NCBI GenBank assembly: GCA_900550445.1
Contig: URSF01000016.1
Span: forward strand, 1 to 48,764
DNA length: 48,764 nt
Reading direction: 5' to 3'
From: an uncultured Rhodospirillaceae bacterium
GTDB taxonomy: Bacteria > Pseudomonadota > Alphaproteobacteria > CAAGCB01 > CAG-977
Below are positions 16,693 through 24,537 of this stretch, piece by piece (position 1 is the stretch's first letter; every line of letters begins with the position of its first letter). The notes below the pieces were generated by a model. That model had not been told where the DNA came from. It did no database searches and saw nothing but the letters and a program-made list of their open reading frames with translations. The translations under genes were made by a program, and so were the position numbers.

Positions 16693-16710
16693 AGTCTGTA
16701 ATAACAGACT
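16693..16710. promoter_or_regulatory. Perfect inverted repeat after the Fic-MerR gene
   Basis: AGTCTGT-AATA-ACAGACT, 7-bp arms and a 4-base loop, in the 131-base gap between the Fic-MerR and 118-aa genes. It lacks a T-run on the minus strand, so it is a poor terminator. Its CTGT...ACAG core resembles the dyad at 16649-16659. Confidence 0.5.
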
Positions 16711-16741
16711 TCCTTTTAATTGCATTCAGCCTTTTGCGTTT

Positions 16742-17725
16742 TTACTCTTCGTGCAGTTTGGCACGGATTTCCTGCAGCGTAAAGCGCTGTTCTTTTAATT
16801 CTTTCAACCGCTTGATCCGCGGCAGAATTTCCGATGAATACAAAGTATAATCCGCCGACGTTTTTCCGGCCGTTTCCAGTAATCCCAGCCCCGTCCAGTA
16901 ACGCAACGTCGAAACGCGTTCGCCCGTTTCTTTGGCCAGCTGGCCGATGCGCAGAAAATAAGGATCGCGATCTATTTCTTCGGACACGCGACGCTGAGAA
17001 GCCTGAATATATGTTTCCAGCGCTCTGTTGACCGCCCGGCTGATCAATTTGTCATATCCCGTCCGGTCATTTTTAAAAATCGCGCTTTCCAACGTATCCC
17101 AATATTCTTTTTTTTCGCGCCGAGAAAATAAAGCGGGCGGATAATTATGCCGCATTAAGATCAGATTCATTAAAAAACGCGCCGTACAGGCATTGCCCAT
17201 TCCGAACGGCTGAATGGACATCAGCCGCAGATGCGCTTCGGCCGCCAGCGCCGCCGGGTGCAGCGTGCGCGCGGCGAACAGCCACATGCCGAAATCGTTC
17301 ATCATGCGCTGAACACGGACGGAATCGGGCATTTCGTGCGTGCCGACGGGAAAGTTTCGTTTAAACCCGCGATACATGCCGCCGTTTTTATCGTCCAAAT
17401 TGCGCACAACAACGCGGTGCATGTTTTTAACGTCGCTGTCGTCAATCTGGTGATTGACCTTCTGAGCCAATTCCGAAATCATGTCAAAAACTTTTGCGGC
17501 GTTCAAAGCCTGAATATGTTCGGTCAGCGAATGATTTTCAACGGTTTTGTCTTCATACAGAATACCGGCCGTCTCCTTGCGGGTCAGCGTTGATCCGTCG
17601 AAAAAACCGCCGACATAAGCGATTTCCAGTTCGACATTTTTTCTTAATTCTTCTCGGACTTCCTCCGGCAGAGCGGGCAGCTTGTCCAGTTCGCTTTTTT
17701 TAGCGCTCAGATTTTCATAAATCAT
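16742..17725 (-). CDS. Fic-fold protein with degenerate active site fused to a MerR-type DNA-binding domain
   Basis: 327 residues. Residues 30-250 follow a class II Fic layout: an inhibitory-helix-like segment GGFFDGSTLTRKET (39-52; the family usually has SxxxEGN), the TVENHSLTEHIQALNA helix, HRVVV and MYRGFKRNFPVGTHEMP, then the Fic loop IQPFGMGNACTAR (171-183). The consensus is HPFx(D/E)GNGRxxR. Here His is Q172, the acidic residue is M176, Gly is A179 and Arg is C180; P, F, G, N and the last R remain. AMP transfer should be lost. Residues 258-327 form a MerR winged helix (LRIGQLAKETGERVSTLRYW...FTLQEIRAKL). AGGAGT precedes the ATG, 11 bases after gltA, so it ends the acnB-icd-gltA operon. 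I infer a ligand- or nucleotide-sensing regulator, possibly of this operon. I do not recognise this architecture from a named protein. Confidence 0.82.
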   Translation of the reverse strand: MIYENLSAKKSELDKLPALPEEVREELRKNVELEIAYVGGFFDGSTLTRKETAGILYEDKTVENHSLTEHIQALNAAKVFDMISELAQKVNHQIDDSDVKNMHRVVVRNLDDKNGGMYRGFKRNFPVGTHEMPDSVRVQRMMNDFGMWLFAARTLHPAALAAEAHLRLMSIQPFGMGNACTARFLMNLILMRHNYPPALFSRREKKEYWDTLESAIFKNDRTGYDKLISRAVNRALETYIQASQRRVSEEIDRDPYFLRIGQLAKETGERVSTLRYWTGLGLLETAGKTSADYTLYSSEILPRIKRLKELKEQRFTLQEIRAKLHEE

Positions 17726-17736
17726 ACCCGTACTCC

Positions 17737-19032
17737 TTAAAATTCTTCATCATGGCGCAGATCCAGCGGGATAAAAGGCGTTTCCACGGCCCCCTGATAC
17801 AACTGACGCGGACGGGCCAGACGGCGCGGCCCTTCATTGCCTTCGCGCCAGTGGGCAATCCAGCCCGGCACGCGCCCGATCGCGAACATGACCGTATACA
17901 TATTCAGCGGAATCCGCAACGCGCGCAAAATCATGCCCGAATAAAAATCAACGTTCGGATACAGGTTGCGTTCCTTGAAATAATTATCGTTCAAAGCTGC
18001 TTCTTCCAGTTTCAGAGCCACTTCGATCAGCGGATCGTCCACCCGTTCGGTTTCCAGCAGGTCAAACACGGCTTTTTTCAAAATCTTTGCCCGCGGATCA
18101 AACGTTTTATACACTCTGTGCCCGAATCCCATCAAACGCACTTGTTTTTTCTTGACCCTTTTGATAAAGGAAGCGATATCTTCATCGCCTTTTGCCAGCC
18201 GAGAAAGCATTTCAAACACGGCGACATTCGCCCCGCCATGCAGCTTTCCCCACAAAGCGCAGATTCCCGACGCCACCGAAGAAAACAAATTCGTTTCCGC
18301 CGATCCGACAATCCGAACCGTTGACGTCGAACAGTTTTGTTCGTGATCCGCATGCAGCATTAAAAACAGATTCAGCGCTTTGACCGCTTCCGGCGTCGGC
18401 TGGTGCGGCCTGTGCGGAATGGAAAACATCATATGCAGAAAATTTTCACAGTAACTGCGCGCCGGATCGGGGTAAACAAAAGGCAGCCCCATGGCTTTGC
18501 GGTAAGAAAAAGCCGCGATCGTACGGACTTTGGAAATAATCGCCGCGACCGCGTTGCGCATGGCTTCTTCGTCCGTCGTATCCATAATTTCCGGCGAATA
18601 ACAAATCAAAGAATTAACAACCGCCGACAAAATCGACATCGGCTGTCCGTTGGGCGGAAAAGCGTCAAAATGGTGCAGCAGCCCTTCATGCAGCAATTCA
18701 TTGTTCGTCAGACGCGTACTGAAAGTTTTCATTTCCGCCATTGTCGGCAGACGCCCGTAAATCAGCAGCCAGGCCGTTTCGACAAACGTCATTTTTTCGG
18801 CGACCGTTTCGATCGGAATACCGCGGTAACGCAGGATCCCTTTTTCCCCGTTGACATATGTGATTTTACTGACGCAGGCCGCCGTATTGCCAAATCCCGG
18901 ATCCAGCGTTGTCAAACCCGTCTTGGCCCGCAGTTCGGAAATATCTATGCACCCTTCCCCCGTCGTTGAATATAAAACGGGCAGTTCCAGTTCTTTCCCG
19001 TCGTATTCCAGCTTTACCGTTTTTGCCGTCAT
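17737..19032 (-). CDS. gltA: Citrate synthase (type II)
   Basis: 431 residues, the size of the hexameric type II enzymes of proteobacteria. It condenses acetyl-CoA and oxaloacetate to citrate. The catalytic region is intact: LMLHADHEQNCSTSTVR, LHGGANVAV, MGFGHRVYKTFDPRAKIL and VDFYSG with its aspartate. The N-terminal small beta domain (TAKTVKLEYDGKELELPVL) is as expected. Its ATG overlaps the icd-like stop codon (ATGA), so translation is coupled, and the Fic-MerR gene follows after 11 bases. Genomic clustering of acnB, icd and gltA in one polycistron is unusual in proteobacteria, where these genes are normally scattered. Confidence 0.97.
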   Translation of the reverse strand: MTAKTVKLEYDGKELELPVLYSTTGEGCIDISELRAKTGLTTLDPGFGNTAACVSKITYVNGEKGILRYRGIPIETVAEKMTFVETAWLLIYGRLPTMAEMKTFSTRLTNNELLHEGLLHHFDAFPPNGQPMSILSAVVNSLICYSPEIMDTTDEEAMRNAVAAIISKVRTIAAFSYRKAMGLPFVYPDPARSYCENFLHMMFSIPHRPHQPTPEAVKALNLFLMLHADHEQNCSTSTVRIVGSAETNLFSSVASGICALWGKLHGGANVAVFEMLSRLAKGDEDIASFIKRVKKKQVRLMGFGHRVYKTFDPRAKILKKAVFDLLETERVDDPLIEVALKLEEAALNDNYFKERNLYPNVDFYSGMILRALRIPLNMYTVMFAIGRVPGWIAHWREGNEGPRRLARPRQLYQGAVETPFIPLDLRHDEEF

Positions 19033-20810
19033 CTGATTTCCTTTAACGTTTGCCGCAATTCCAGCATCTGCGCCGCAGCTTCTTCTTTTAACCCCAAAAA
19101 GGTTAACAATTCTACCCTCACCGCTTTGACAAACGAAGCCGTGTCCACTCCCGTTTTTTGTTTTGATTTCAGTTTCGGCGCCAGATCCGGCGGAGCAATG
19201 CCTTTTTTCAAGACAGTAATGTATGCTTCATGCAGCGCCCGCGCATAAGAACGCAGCGGTTGGTTTTCCGGTTCATTCAAAGAAGCCTGAGAAAATCCGA
19301 TTGCCAGCCCTTCAATGATCGGAATCGGATCATAGCGCAGAAAACCTTCTTTTTTGGACAATTCCATTAAATCGGGGGCCGTTCCCGCGCCGCCCATTTC
19401 CGGCCAGACGCGCCCGTCCGCCAACAAAATGACGGAATTGACCGAAGCAATGCTGGCGCCCAGATCCATCGCGTCCGACACAATATCGCCCCATAAATTG
19501 TCATAGGCATAGCATGTCCCGCCCGGCAAAGGCGCCGTAAACATCATTACTGCCGCCGCATCGGGCTTCATGATCAGGAAATCTTCCCCTTCGACTTTTT
19601 TTAATTTCAGCGCTTCGTTTCTGACAGCCTTGACCACGGGCGCGTCATATAAATCCGATTCGTCAAACGCAAAAACTACCCGGTTGTATTTTTTAACCGC
19701 CGCCTGACGAAAAACCTGCGCCACATAACGCGCCGCATCGGCATAGTCATAATGCATTTCTTCAAACATATCGCCGGCTTTGACGGGGATCCGGATTTCT
19801 TTTGTTCCGATATACAACCTGTATTCGCCGTCTTCTTTAACAACCTGATTCAATCCGCCGTATTCGCTTTTTCCCGCGGAAAAGCGGCAAACGGAAAACT
19901 CCCCGACGGGTTTTTTCACGCCGCAGGTGTAAACGGCGTTTAAGACGGCCGCGATTTTCGGACCGTAAGACGGATCCGGAACCAAAACCGTCGTATTCCG
20001 TTCAACGGGACGCGCCAGCAAACGGGCGAAAGCCGCGTCCACAATATCGCCCTGATTGCCTTCTAATCTTTGCAATCCGTGTTTTTCGCGCCGGTCGTTG
20101 TAAATTTTTTTCTTTTCGCCGTCCAGTTCGGGACGAACCGTATATTTCGACATAAAAACAATATCATCGTTTTTGTTAATCGCCCGATCGCATAACGCGA
20201 TAACGTCCTCCCTGCGGGTAACCTTGGCATAAACGGCGGATCCGGCAGATAATTTTTCCGTTTCCCGCACCGTCTGGCGGTTGAAATCAACGCGGACGTC
20301 CGCGTCGTTTGCCAAATTAAAAAAGACGCCGTCCTTTTCACGCCCGCCGTCCAAAAACAAAACGTCGATTTTTCCGGCGCGGTCATAAACGGGCAAAGAA
20401 ACTTCCAACAAATCGGGCAGTCCCGGATTTTCATAGCGTTCCAGATTACCTTTGACCAGCCAGTGACCGCGCATATACCCGTTCGGCGTACCTGTCACCA
20501 ATTTGCTCAATTCTTCGGGCGCGCGCGCATCGTTTAACAGATCCAAAACCGCCTGCGTCTGTTCTTTTGTCGGAGTAACGCCCGGACCTTTGACCAAAAC
20601 GGCATTTTTGTCCCCGCCGGCCAGTTCTATCGTTTCGCGAATCACTTCGCCGTTTGTTTGAATCCGCCCTTTCAGACTCCAGTCATGTTCGCGCAGGCGC
20701 TTTTCCCCGATAAAATCCGCAAAAGGTTCAATCAGTTCTTTTTTCACAATTTCATACGCCGCGCCGGCCGCTTCTTCGGGCAGAGCAACGTCAATAAACG
20801 CTTTAACCAT
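19029..20810 (-). CDS. icd: Shortened monomeric-type isocitrate dehydrogenase-like protein
   Basis: 593 residues. It does not look like the common 400-residue dimeric enzyme. The pattern fits the monomeric NADP-dependent family (about 740 residues): N-terminal HDWSLKGRI (cf. RDISLAGRI), VKAGDMFEEM...FRQAAVKKYNRVVFAFDESDLYDAPVVKAV (343-396; cf. VEAGDIWRM...NRARATNTPAVFWLDPARAHDAQVIAKV) and YDNLWGDIVSDAMDLGAS followed by EMGGAGTAPDL and GFLRYD. The metal aspartates correspond to D442 and D446 in GDIVSD, though the residue before D442 is Gly, as in dimeric enzymes, rather than Arg. About 150 residues are missing. Position between acnB and gltA, overlapping both (8 and 3 bases), strongly supports isocitrate oxidation to 2-oxoglutarate. 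Cofactor use is not certain. Homology was judged from memory of the Azotobacter-type sequence. Confidence 0.72.
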   Translation of the reverse strand: MVKAFIDVALPEEAAGAAYEIVKKELIEPFADFIGEKRLREHDWSLKGRIQTNGEVIRETIELAGGDKNAVLVKGPGVTPTKEQTQAVLDLLNDARAPEELSKLVTGTPNGYMRGHWLVKGNLERYENPGLPDLLEVSLPVYDRAGKIDVLFLDGGREKDGVFFNLANDADVRVDFNRQTVRETEKLSAGSAVYAKVTRREDVIALCDRAINKNDDIVFMSKYTVRPELDGEKKKIYNDRREKHGLQRLEGNQGDIVDAAFARLLARPVERNTTVLVPDPSYGPKIAAVLNAVYTCGVKKPVGEFSVCRFSAGKSEYGGLNQVVKEDGEYRLYIGTKEIRIPVKAGDMFEEMHYDYADAARYVAQVFRQAAVKKYNRVVFAFDESDLYDAPVVKAVRNEALKLKKVEGEDFLIMKPDAAAVMMFTAPLPGGTCYAYDNLWGDIVSDAMDLGASIASVNSVILLADGRVWPEMGGAGTAPDLMELSKKEGFLRYDPIPIIEGLAIGFSQASLNEPENQPLRSYARALHEAYITVLKKGIAPPDLAPKLKSKQKTGVDTASFVKAVRVELLTFLGLKEEAAAQMLELRQTLKEIR

Positions 20811-23328
20811 TTTTTACCGCCTTAAAATATTCTTCAACCGTCGGAAAACGCTTTAAAACCGCCGCGACGGCCTCCAACTGCGCCGAAACCAGATAAACGG
20901 AAGCCTCATCGCCCATGCGCGCTTTAAAGTTGCGCGTCGAAGTGGTTAAGACATTCTTTTTCCCTTTCACCCGTTCCTGATTACCCATGCACAGGGAACA
21001 GCCCGATATTTCAAGCCGCGCGCCCCTGTCCGCCAGCGCCTTTAAAACACCCGACGTTTCCAGATCATGCGCGATCATGCGGGTCGGCGCGGCGATCCAC
21101 GTTTCAACGGCCAGCCGGTCAACGCCGCGCGTGATACGCTCAAAGGCTTCAAAATCCTTTTTGCCCGACATGCATGACCCGACAAAACAAAATTCCGCGG
21201 GTGTTCCGGCGATTTCAGACAAAGGCCGGACATTGTCCGGCGTATGCGGGCAGGCAATATACGGCTGTTTGATTTCGGCCAGATCGATTTCCAGAACATG
21301 CGCGTATTCCGTCCCTTTGTCCGCCTTAAACACCTGCGGGTTTTCAAGGTAGTCCAGCAGCGCTTTGCGTCTGTTTTCCAAAACGCCGCCCTGATCGTAT
21401 CCGCCGGCAATCATTTGTTCAATAACGGGCAGAGAATGCGCGCGCACATACGCCGCGACCGTTTCCGCCGGTTGTTCAAAATAAGCCGCCGCCGCGGAAC
21501 GTTCCGCCGAAGCATTCGTCATTTTAAACACGTCGATCATATCAAACGGCCGGCCGAAGCGCCTGAATTCGATAATCGTTCCTTCAAAGATGTTTTTGCC
21601 GAACACTTTCTGCGCTTTATACGGTATGTAGTTGACCAGATCGCGCACGGTAACGCCTTCGTTAAATTCTCCGTTCAGGCAAACCAGAACGCTGTCCGGG
21701 ACGGTTATTTCCGTTACCCCCGTCGCCGCGGCTTCGGCAATGCCGCCGGATCCCAGCGGAAAGCTTAACGCCGTCGGCGTGCGCGTATGCGAATCTCCGC
21801 CGACGACAATGCTGTTCGGCACGACCAGCTCGTTTAACCAGGAATGAATAATGCCGTCGCCCATATTTAACGCGACGCCGCCGATTTCTTTGACGAAATC
21901 CGTTAACTTTTTATTCGCCGCCACAACGGCAGGCGTGCGGAACCCCAAAGCGGCATTATGACATTGCGACTGTAAAAACAAAGGCACGGCCAGTTTCATC
22001 GCGGCCAAAGTCCCCTGCAGTTCCTGAACGGTCATGCCGCCTGTCGTATCCTGTGAAGCAACCGTGCCGACTTTGGCATATACGGTCTGCCCCGGCCTGA
22101 CGCTTTTTAAGCCGGCGGCTTTGGCAATGATTTTCTGCGCCGCCGTCATCGGCCGAGCCGTCAGATCCGGCTGTTCCGCCGCATACGGCAGTTTGAAGCT
22201 TTTTCCCAGAATTTCAGACGCGGCCGCCGTTAAAATTTTCCCCATGCGGAACATCGCCGCCCCGCCCGCGCGCAGATAATCCAGTTCGCTTTGATCCAGC
22301 GGTTTGAACGAAGCGATTTCCGCCCCCGTTTCGGACAAGATTTTCCCCGCCCGCCAAACAACGCGGACTTTATCCCCCGTATGCAACAAATCCGTATCCG
22401 TGCGCACAATTACGGATCCCATATCCTGCGCCGTCTTGGCAAAAATCGGCCCCAAAACGCGCCCGGCAAAAATCACGGCGCGTGTTTTTCTGTCCGGTTG
22501 GAACCGCGTATCCTCATTTTCAATGCCGATATTCCATTCAACGTTATTCATGCCTGACTTGCGCGAAGAACTTGTCCCGATCTTATCGGCCGCCAAAGCA
22601 ACGGGAATACCCGGATTCGCCGCTTTCAAAGCGTCCAGAGCCGCCAACAAAGGCGCGTTCATAAAATAATGCCGGCCGTGAAAAGGAATATCCGTGCGCG
22701 TATGGCCGCCTTTGGAATGGGACAGAAAATCAGTCGAGGCTTCAATATCATCGGGGATTTTAAAAACGACCAGCCGCATTTCGTCTTCCAACGGTTTGCG
22801 CCGCGTAAACCAATCTGCGCGCGCCCAGGATTCCAACAACGCCTGCGCGTATTTATTGCCGGATTCATACAAAGCGGCAACGTCATTCACGGCCTGATGG
22901 ATCAAAACCAGTTCGGACAATGCGCCGACGGCTTCGGGAGCCATGTTATCGTTTTTCAACAAAGAAATCAAAACGGGAACATTATGCCCGCCGCGCATAT
23001 ATCCCAGCTGAACGACCGCCTGTTTCGCCGTCAGCCCCGGCACAATCGTTTTTCCCGAAGCGACACTGCCCAGAAAAGCGGCTTTAACGGCCGCCGCTTC
23101 CCCCGTTCCCGACGGCACGCGGTTTAACAGCAGATCCAGCATTTCTTCCGGGCGGTCTTTTTTTTCCAAAAGAGCGATACAGGCTTTCACCTGTTCCGCG
23201 TTTAAAGGCAAAGGCGGCAGACCGTCCTGTTTTCTGGACAACGTGCCGTCTTCGGGGTGTTTCGGGTCAAACGGACGCGGCGCATCGTACGCCGCGAAAT
23301 AATCTTGTAAAATTTCTTCGGCAGTCAT
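20803..23328 (-). CDS. acnB: Aconitate hydratase B
   Basis: 841 residues (E. coli AcnB 865). It isomerises citrate and isocitrate and may also hydrate 2-methylaconitate. The N-terminal HEAT-like domain (about 1-155), swivel domain (RRKPLEDEMRLVVFKI...DKIGTSSSRKSGMNNVEW) and three Fe-S domains are in AcnB order, different from AcnA. The [4Fe-4S] ligands appear as C719 (FVGSCMSG), C777 and C780 (GCSLCMGNQ), with spacing close to E. coli 710/769/772. The substrate loop VGGDSHTRTPTAL is intact. It starts 17 bases after a lipoprotein gene and its 3' end overlaps the icd-like gene by 8 bases. Apo-AcnB binds mRNA in other bacteria; nothing here shows that directly. Confidence 0.95.
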   Translation of the reverse strand: MTAEEILQDYFAAYDAPRPFDPKHPEDGTLSRKQDGLPPLPLNAEQVKACIALLEKKDRPEEMLDLLLNRVPSGTGEAAAVKAAFLGSVASGKTIVPGLTAKQAVVQLGYMRGGHNVPVLISLLKNDNMAPEAVGALSELVLIHQAVNDVAALYESGNKYAQALLESWARADWFTRRKPLEDEMRLVVFKIPDDIEASTDFLSHSKGGHTRTDIPFHGRHYFMNAPLLAALDALKAANPGIPVALAADKIGTSSSRKSGMNNVEWNIGIENEDTRFQPDRKTRAVIFAGRVLGPIFAKTAQDMGSVIVRTDTDLLHTGDKVRVVWRAGKILSETGAEIASFKPLDQSELDYLRAGGAAMFRMGKILTAAASEILGKSFKLPYAAEQPDLTARPMTAAQKIIAKAAGLKSVRPGQTVYAKVGTVASQDTTGGMTVQELQGTLAAMKLAVPLFLQSQCHNAALGFRTPAVVAANKKLTDFVKEIGGVALNMGDGIIHSWLNELVVPNSIVVGGDSHTRTPTALSFPLGSGGIAEAAATGVTEITVPDSVLVCLNGEFNEGVTVRDLVNYIPYKAQKVFGKNIFEGTIIEFRRFGRPFDMIDVFKMTNASAERSAAAAYFEQPAETVAAYVRAHSLPVIEQMIAGGYDQGGVLENRRKALLDYLENPQVFKADKGTEYAHVLEIDLAEIKQPYIACPHTPDNVRPLSEIAGTPAEFCFVGSCMSGKKDFEAFERITRGVDRLAVETWIAAPTRMIAHDLETSGVLKALADRGARLEISGCSLCMGNQERVKGKKNVLTTSTRNFKARMGDEASVYLVSAQLEAVAAVLKRFPTVEEYFKAVKNG

Positions 23329-23345
23329 ATCTGTCCTTCTTTTTT

Positions 23346-23771
23346 TCAGGGAACAATCAATCCGTACAATCCCGGATCGGGCATTTTTATCAGCTTTAAT
23401 CCGTTTTCGTCCTTGACAAAAGTCAGCGTCGTTTCGCCGCTTTGGTTATCAACCCCATAACGCGGCGATTTGGCGGAACGGAAATAATAAACCGACGCCC
23501 GGTAAACGCCTGTCTGCGGATCAATCAAAGTCTGAAAAACAGACGTTCTGTAATCCACATCGGAAAATCCGGCGAAATCATTTTCGACGGCAATTTGCAG
23601 CAAATCCCGTTTTCCGTCATATTCCGGACTGACAAAGTGCATGAATTGTTCAATGTTTTTATCTTTATAGGCCTGATTCATCTGATTCAGCGTCCGGCTG
23701 ACTTCGGCGGACGGATCGACGATAGCGCACCCGGCCAGCAGAATAAAAAACAAAAAAACAATTTTTTTCAT
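23346..23771 (-). CDS. Small lipoprotein, NTF2/SnoaL-like fold possible
   Basis: 141 residues. The signal peptide is KKIVFLFFILLAGC with lipobox LAGC (Cys15), so it should be a lipoprotein; Ala at +2 favours the outer membrane. The mature part starts with a helix (SRTLNQMNQAYKDKNIEQFMHFV) followed by beta-rich sequence with the pattern of NTF2-like domains (helix, then YRASVYYF, TTLTFVKDENGLKLIKM). This fold call is by eye only. It lies 27 bases downstream of another lipoprotein gene and 17 upstream of acnB, so it probably shares the TCA transcript. Function unknown. Confidence 0.75.
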   Translation of the reverse strand: MKKIVFLFFILLAGCAIVDPSAEVSRTLNQMNQAYKDKNIEQFMHFVSPEYDGKRDLLQIAVENDFAGFSDVDYRTSVFQTLIDPQTGVYRASVYYFRSAKSPRYGVDNQSGETTLTFVKDENGLKLIKMPDPGLYGLIVP

Positions 23772-23798
23772 GCGCTTTCCTTCAGACTGCCGGGAAAT

Positions 23799-24467
23799 TT
23801 ATTGAGCAACCGGCGTTTTTTGCGCGGCGGCGAAATCATGCAGAGCAACAAAGACCGTGCGTGTAAAAACAGCATGCTTTTTGTTGATTTCCGCCTGTTT
23901 TGATTTCGGATACGTATAACGGATACGCACATACGTCATCAGGTCTTTATTGGTCCCCAGAACCAGCAGAGATTTTTTGGCTTCGTCGCGCTGATTAAAC
24001 TGGACGTCGGCTTCCAGCACCTGATAATTAACGCCGCGCCAGCGGAAAGTCCGCGGTTTTTTCGTTCCGGTTTTCACATTGGAATACAGCCCCGAATCCT
24101 GCATGGCCTGAATTTCCTGCAGATGCTTGTCCATCAAAGCTTCCATATTCTGATCGATTTCATCGGGAACGCCGAAATTCTGATTGTTATAAACAAAAAC
24201 GGTCGCGACAATATCGTCCGCCGTATAAGCGCGGGTAAATCCGGCGCCGCGCTGATTTTGTTCCCGGTCGGCCACCGGTTCGACGGATTTCAGGCCGGCA
24301 ATTTCGTCAGGCAGGGATTCCGTAACGTTTTTTTGCATTTCGACAACCTGCGCCTGAACTCTGTCCGTCAGGGACAGCTTTACGTCCGCCTGTTTTTCCT
24401 TGCCGGAAGTTGCCGCGCAGGAGGCCAGCAGAAGTGTTAAAGAAAAAATTTTAAAAGCCGTATTCAT
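23799..24467 (-). CDS. Lipoprotein of unknown function
   Basis: 222 residues with signal peptide NTAFKIFSLTLLLASC, lipobox LASC (Cys17). The mature region has a charged coil (TDRVQAQVVEMQKNVTESLPDEI) and a mixed alpha/beta part including VATVFVYNNQNFGVP, FRWRGVNYQVLEADVQF and LMTYVRIRYTYPKS, ending with a helix HAVFTRTVFVALHDFAA. I recognise no family. A good promoter-like site lies 33 bases before its start, making it the likely first gene of a transcript that includes the second lipoprotein, acnB, icd-like, gltA and the Fic-MerR gene. Confidence 0.75.
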   Translation of the reverse strand: MNTAFKIFSLTLLLASCAATSGKEKQADVKLSLTDRVQAQVVEMQKNVTESLPDEIAGLKSVEPVADREQNQRGAGFTRAYTADDIVATVFVYNNQNFGVPDEIDQNMEALMDKHLQEIQAMQDSGLYSNVKTGTKKPRTFRWRGVNYQVLEADVQFNQRDEAKKSLLVLGTNKDLMTYVRIRYTYPKSKQAEINKKHAVFTRTVFVALHDFAAAQKTPVAQ

Positions 24468-24499
24468 CAGATATCCTCAATTATTTGCAGCCCGCAGGT

Positions 24500-24527
24500 A
24501 TTCTACCAAAACAGGCGGAAAAATCAA
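24500..24527 (-). promoter_or_regulatory. Candidate promoter of the lipoprotein-TCA operon
   Basis: On the minus strand TTGATT (24522-24527), 16-base spacer, TAGAAT (24500-24505). It lies in the only gap (24468-24537) between trhP and the lipoproteins, and all downstream gaps as far as the Fic-MerR gene are 27 bases or less. An internal promoter further down cannot be excluded. Confidence 0.5.
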
Positions 24528-24537
24528 AACGCTTATT

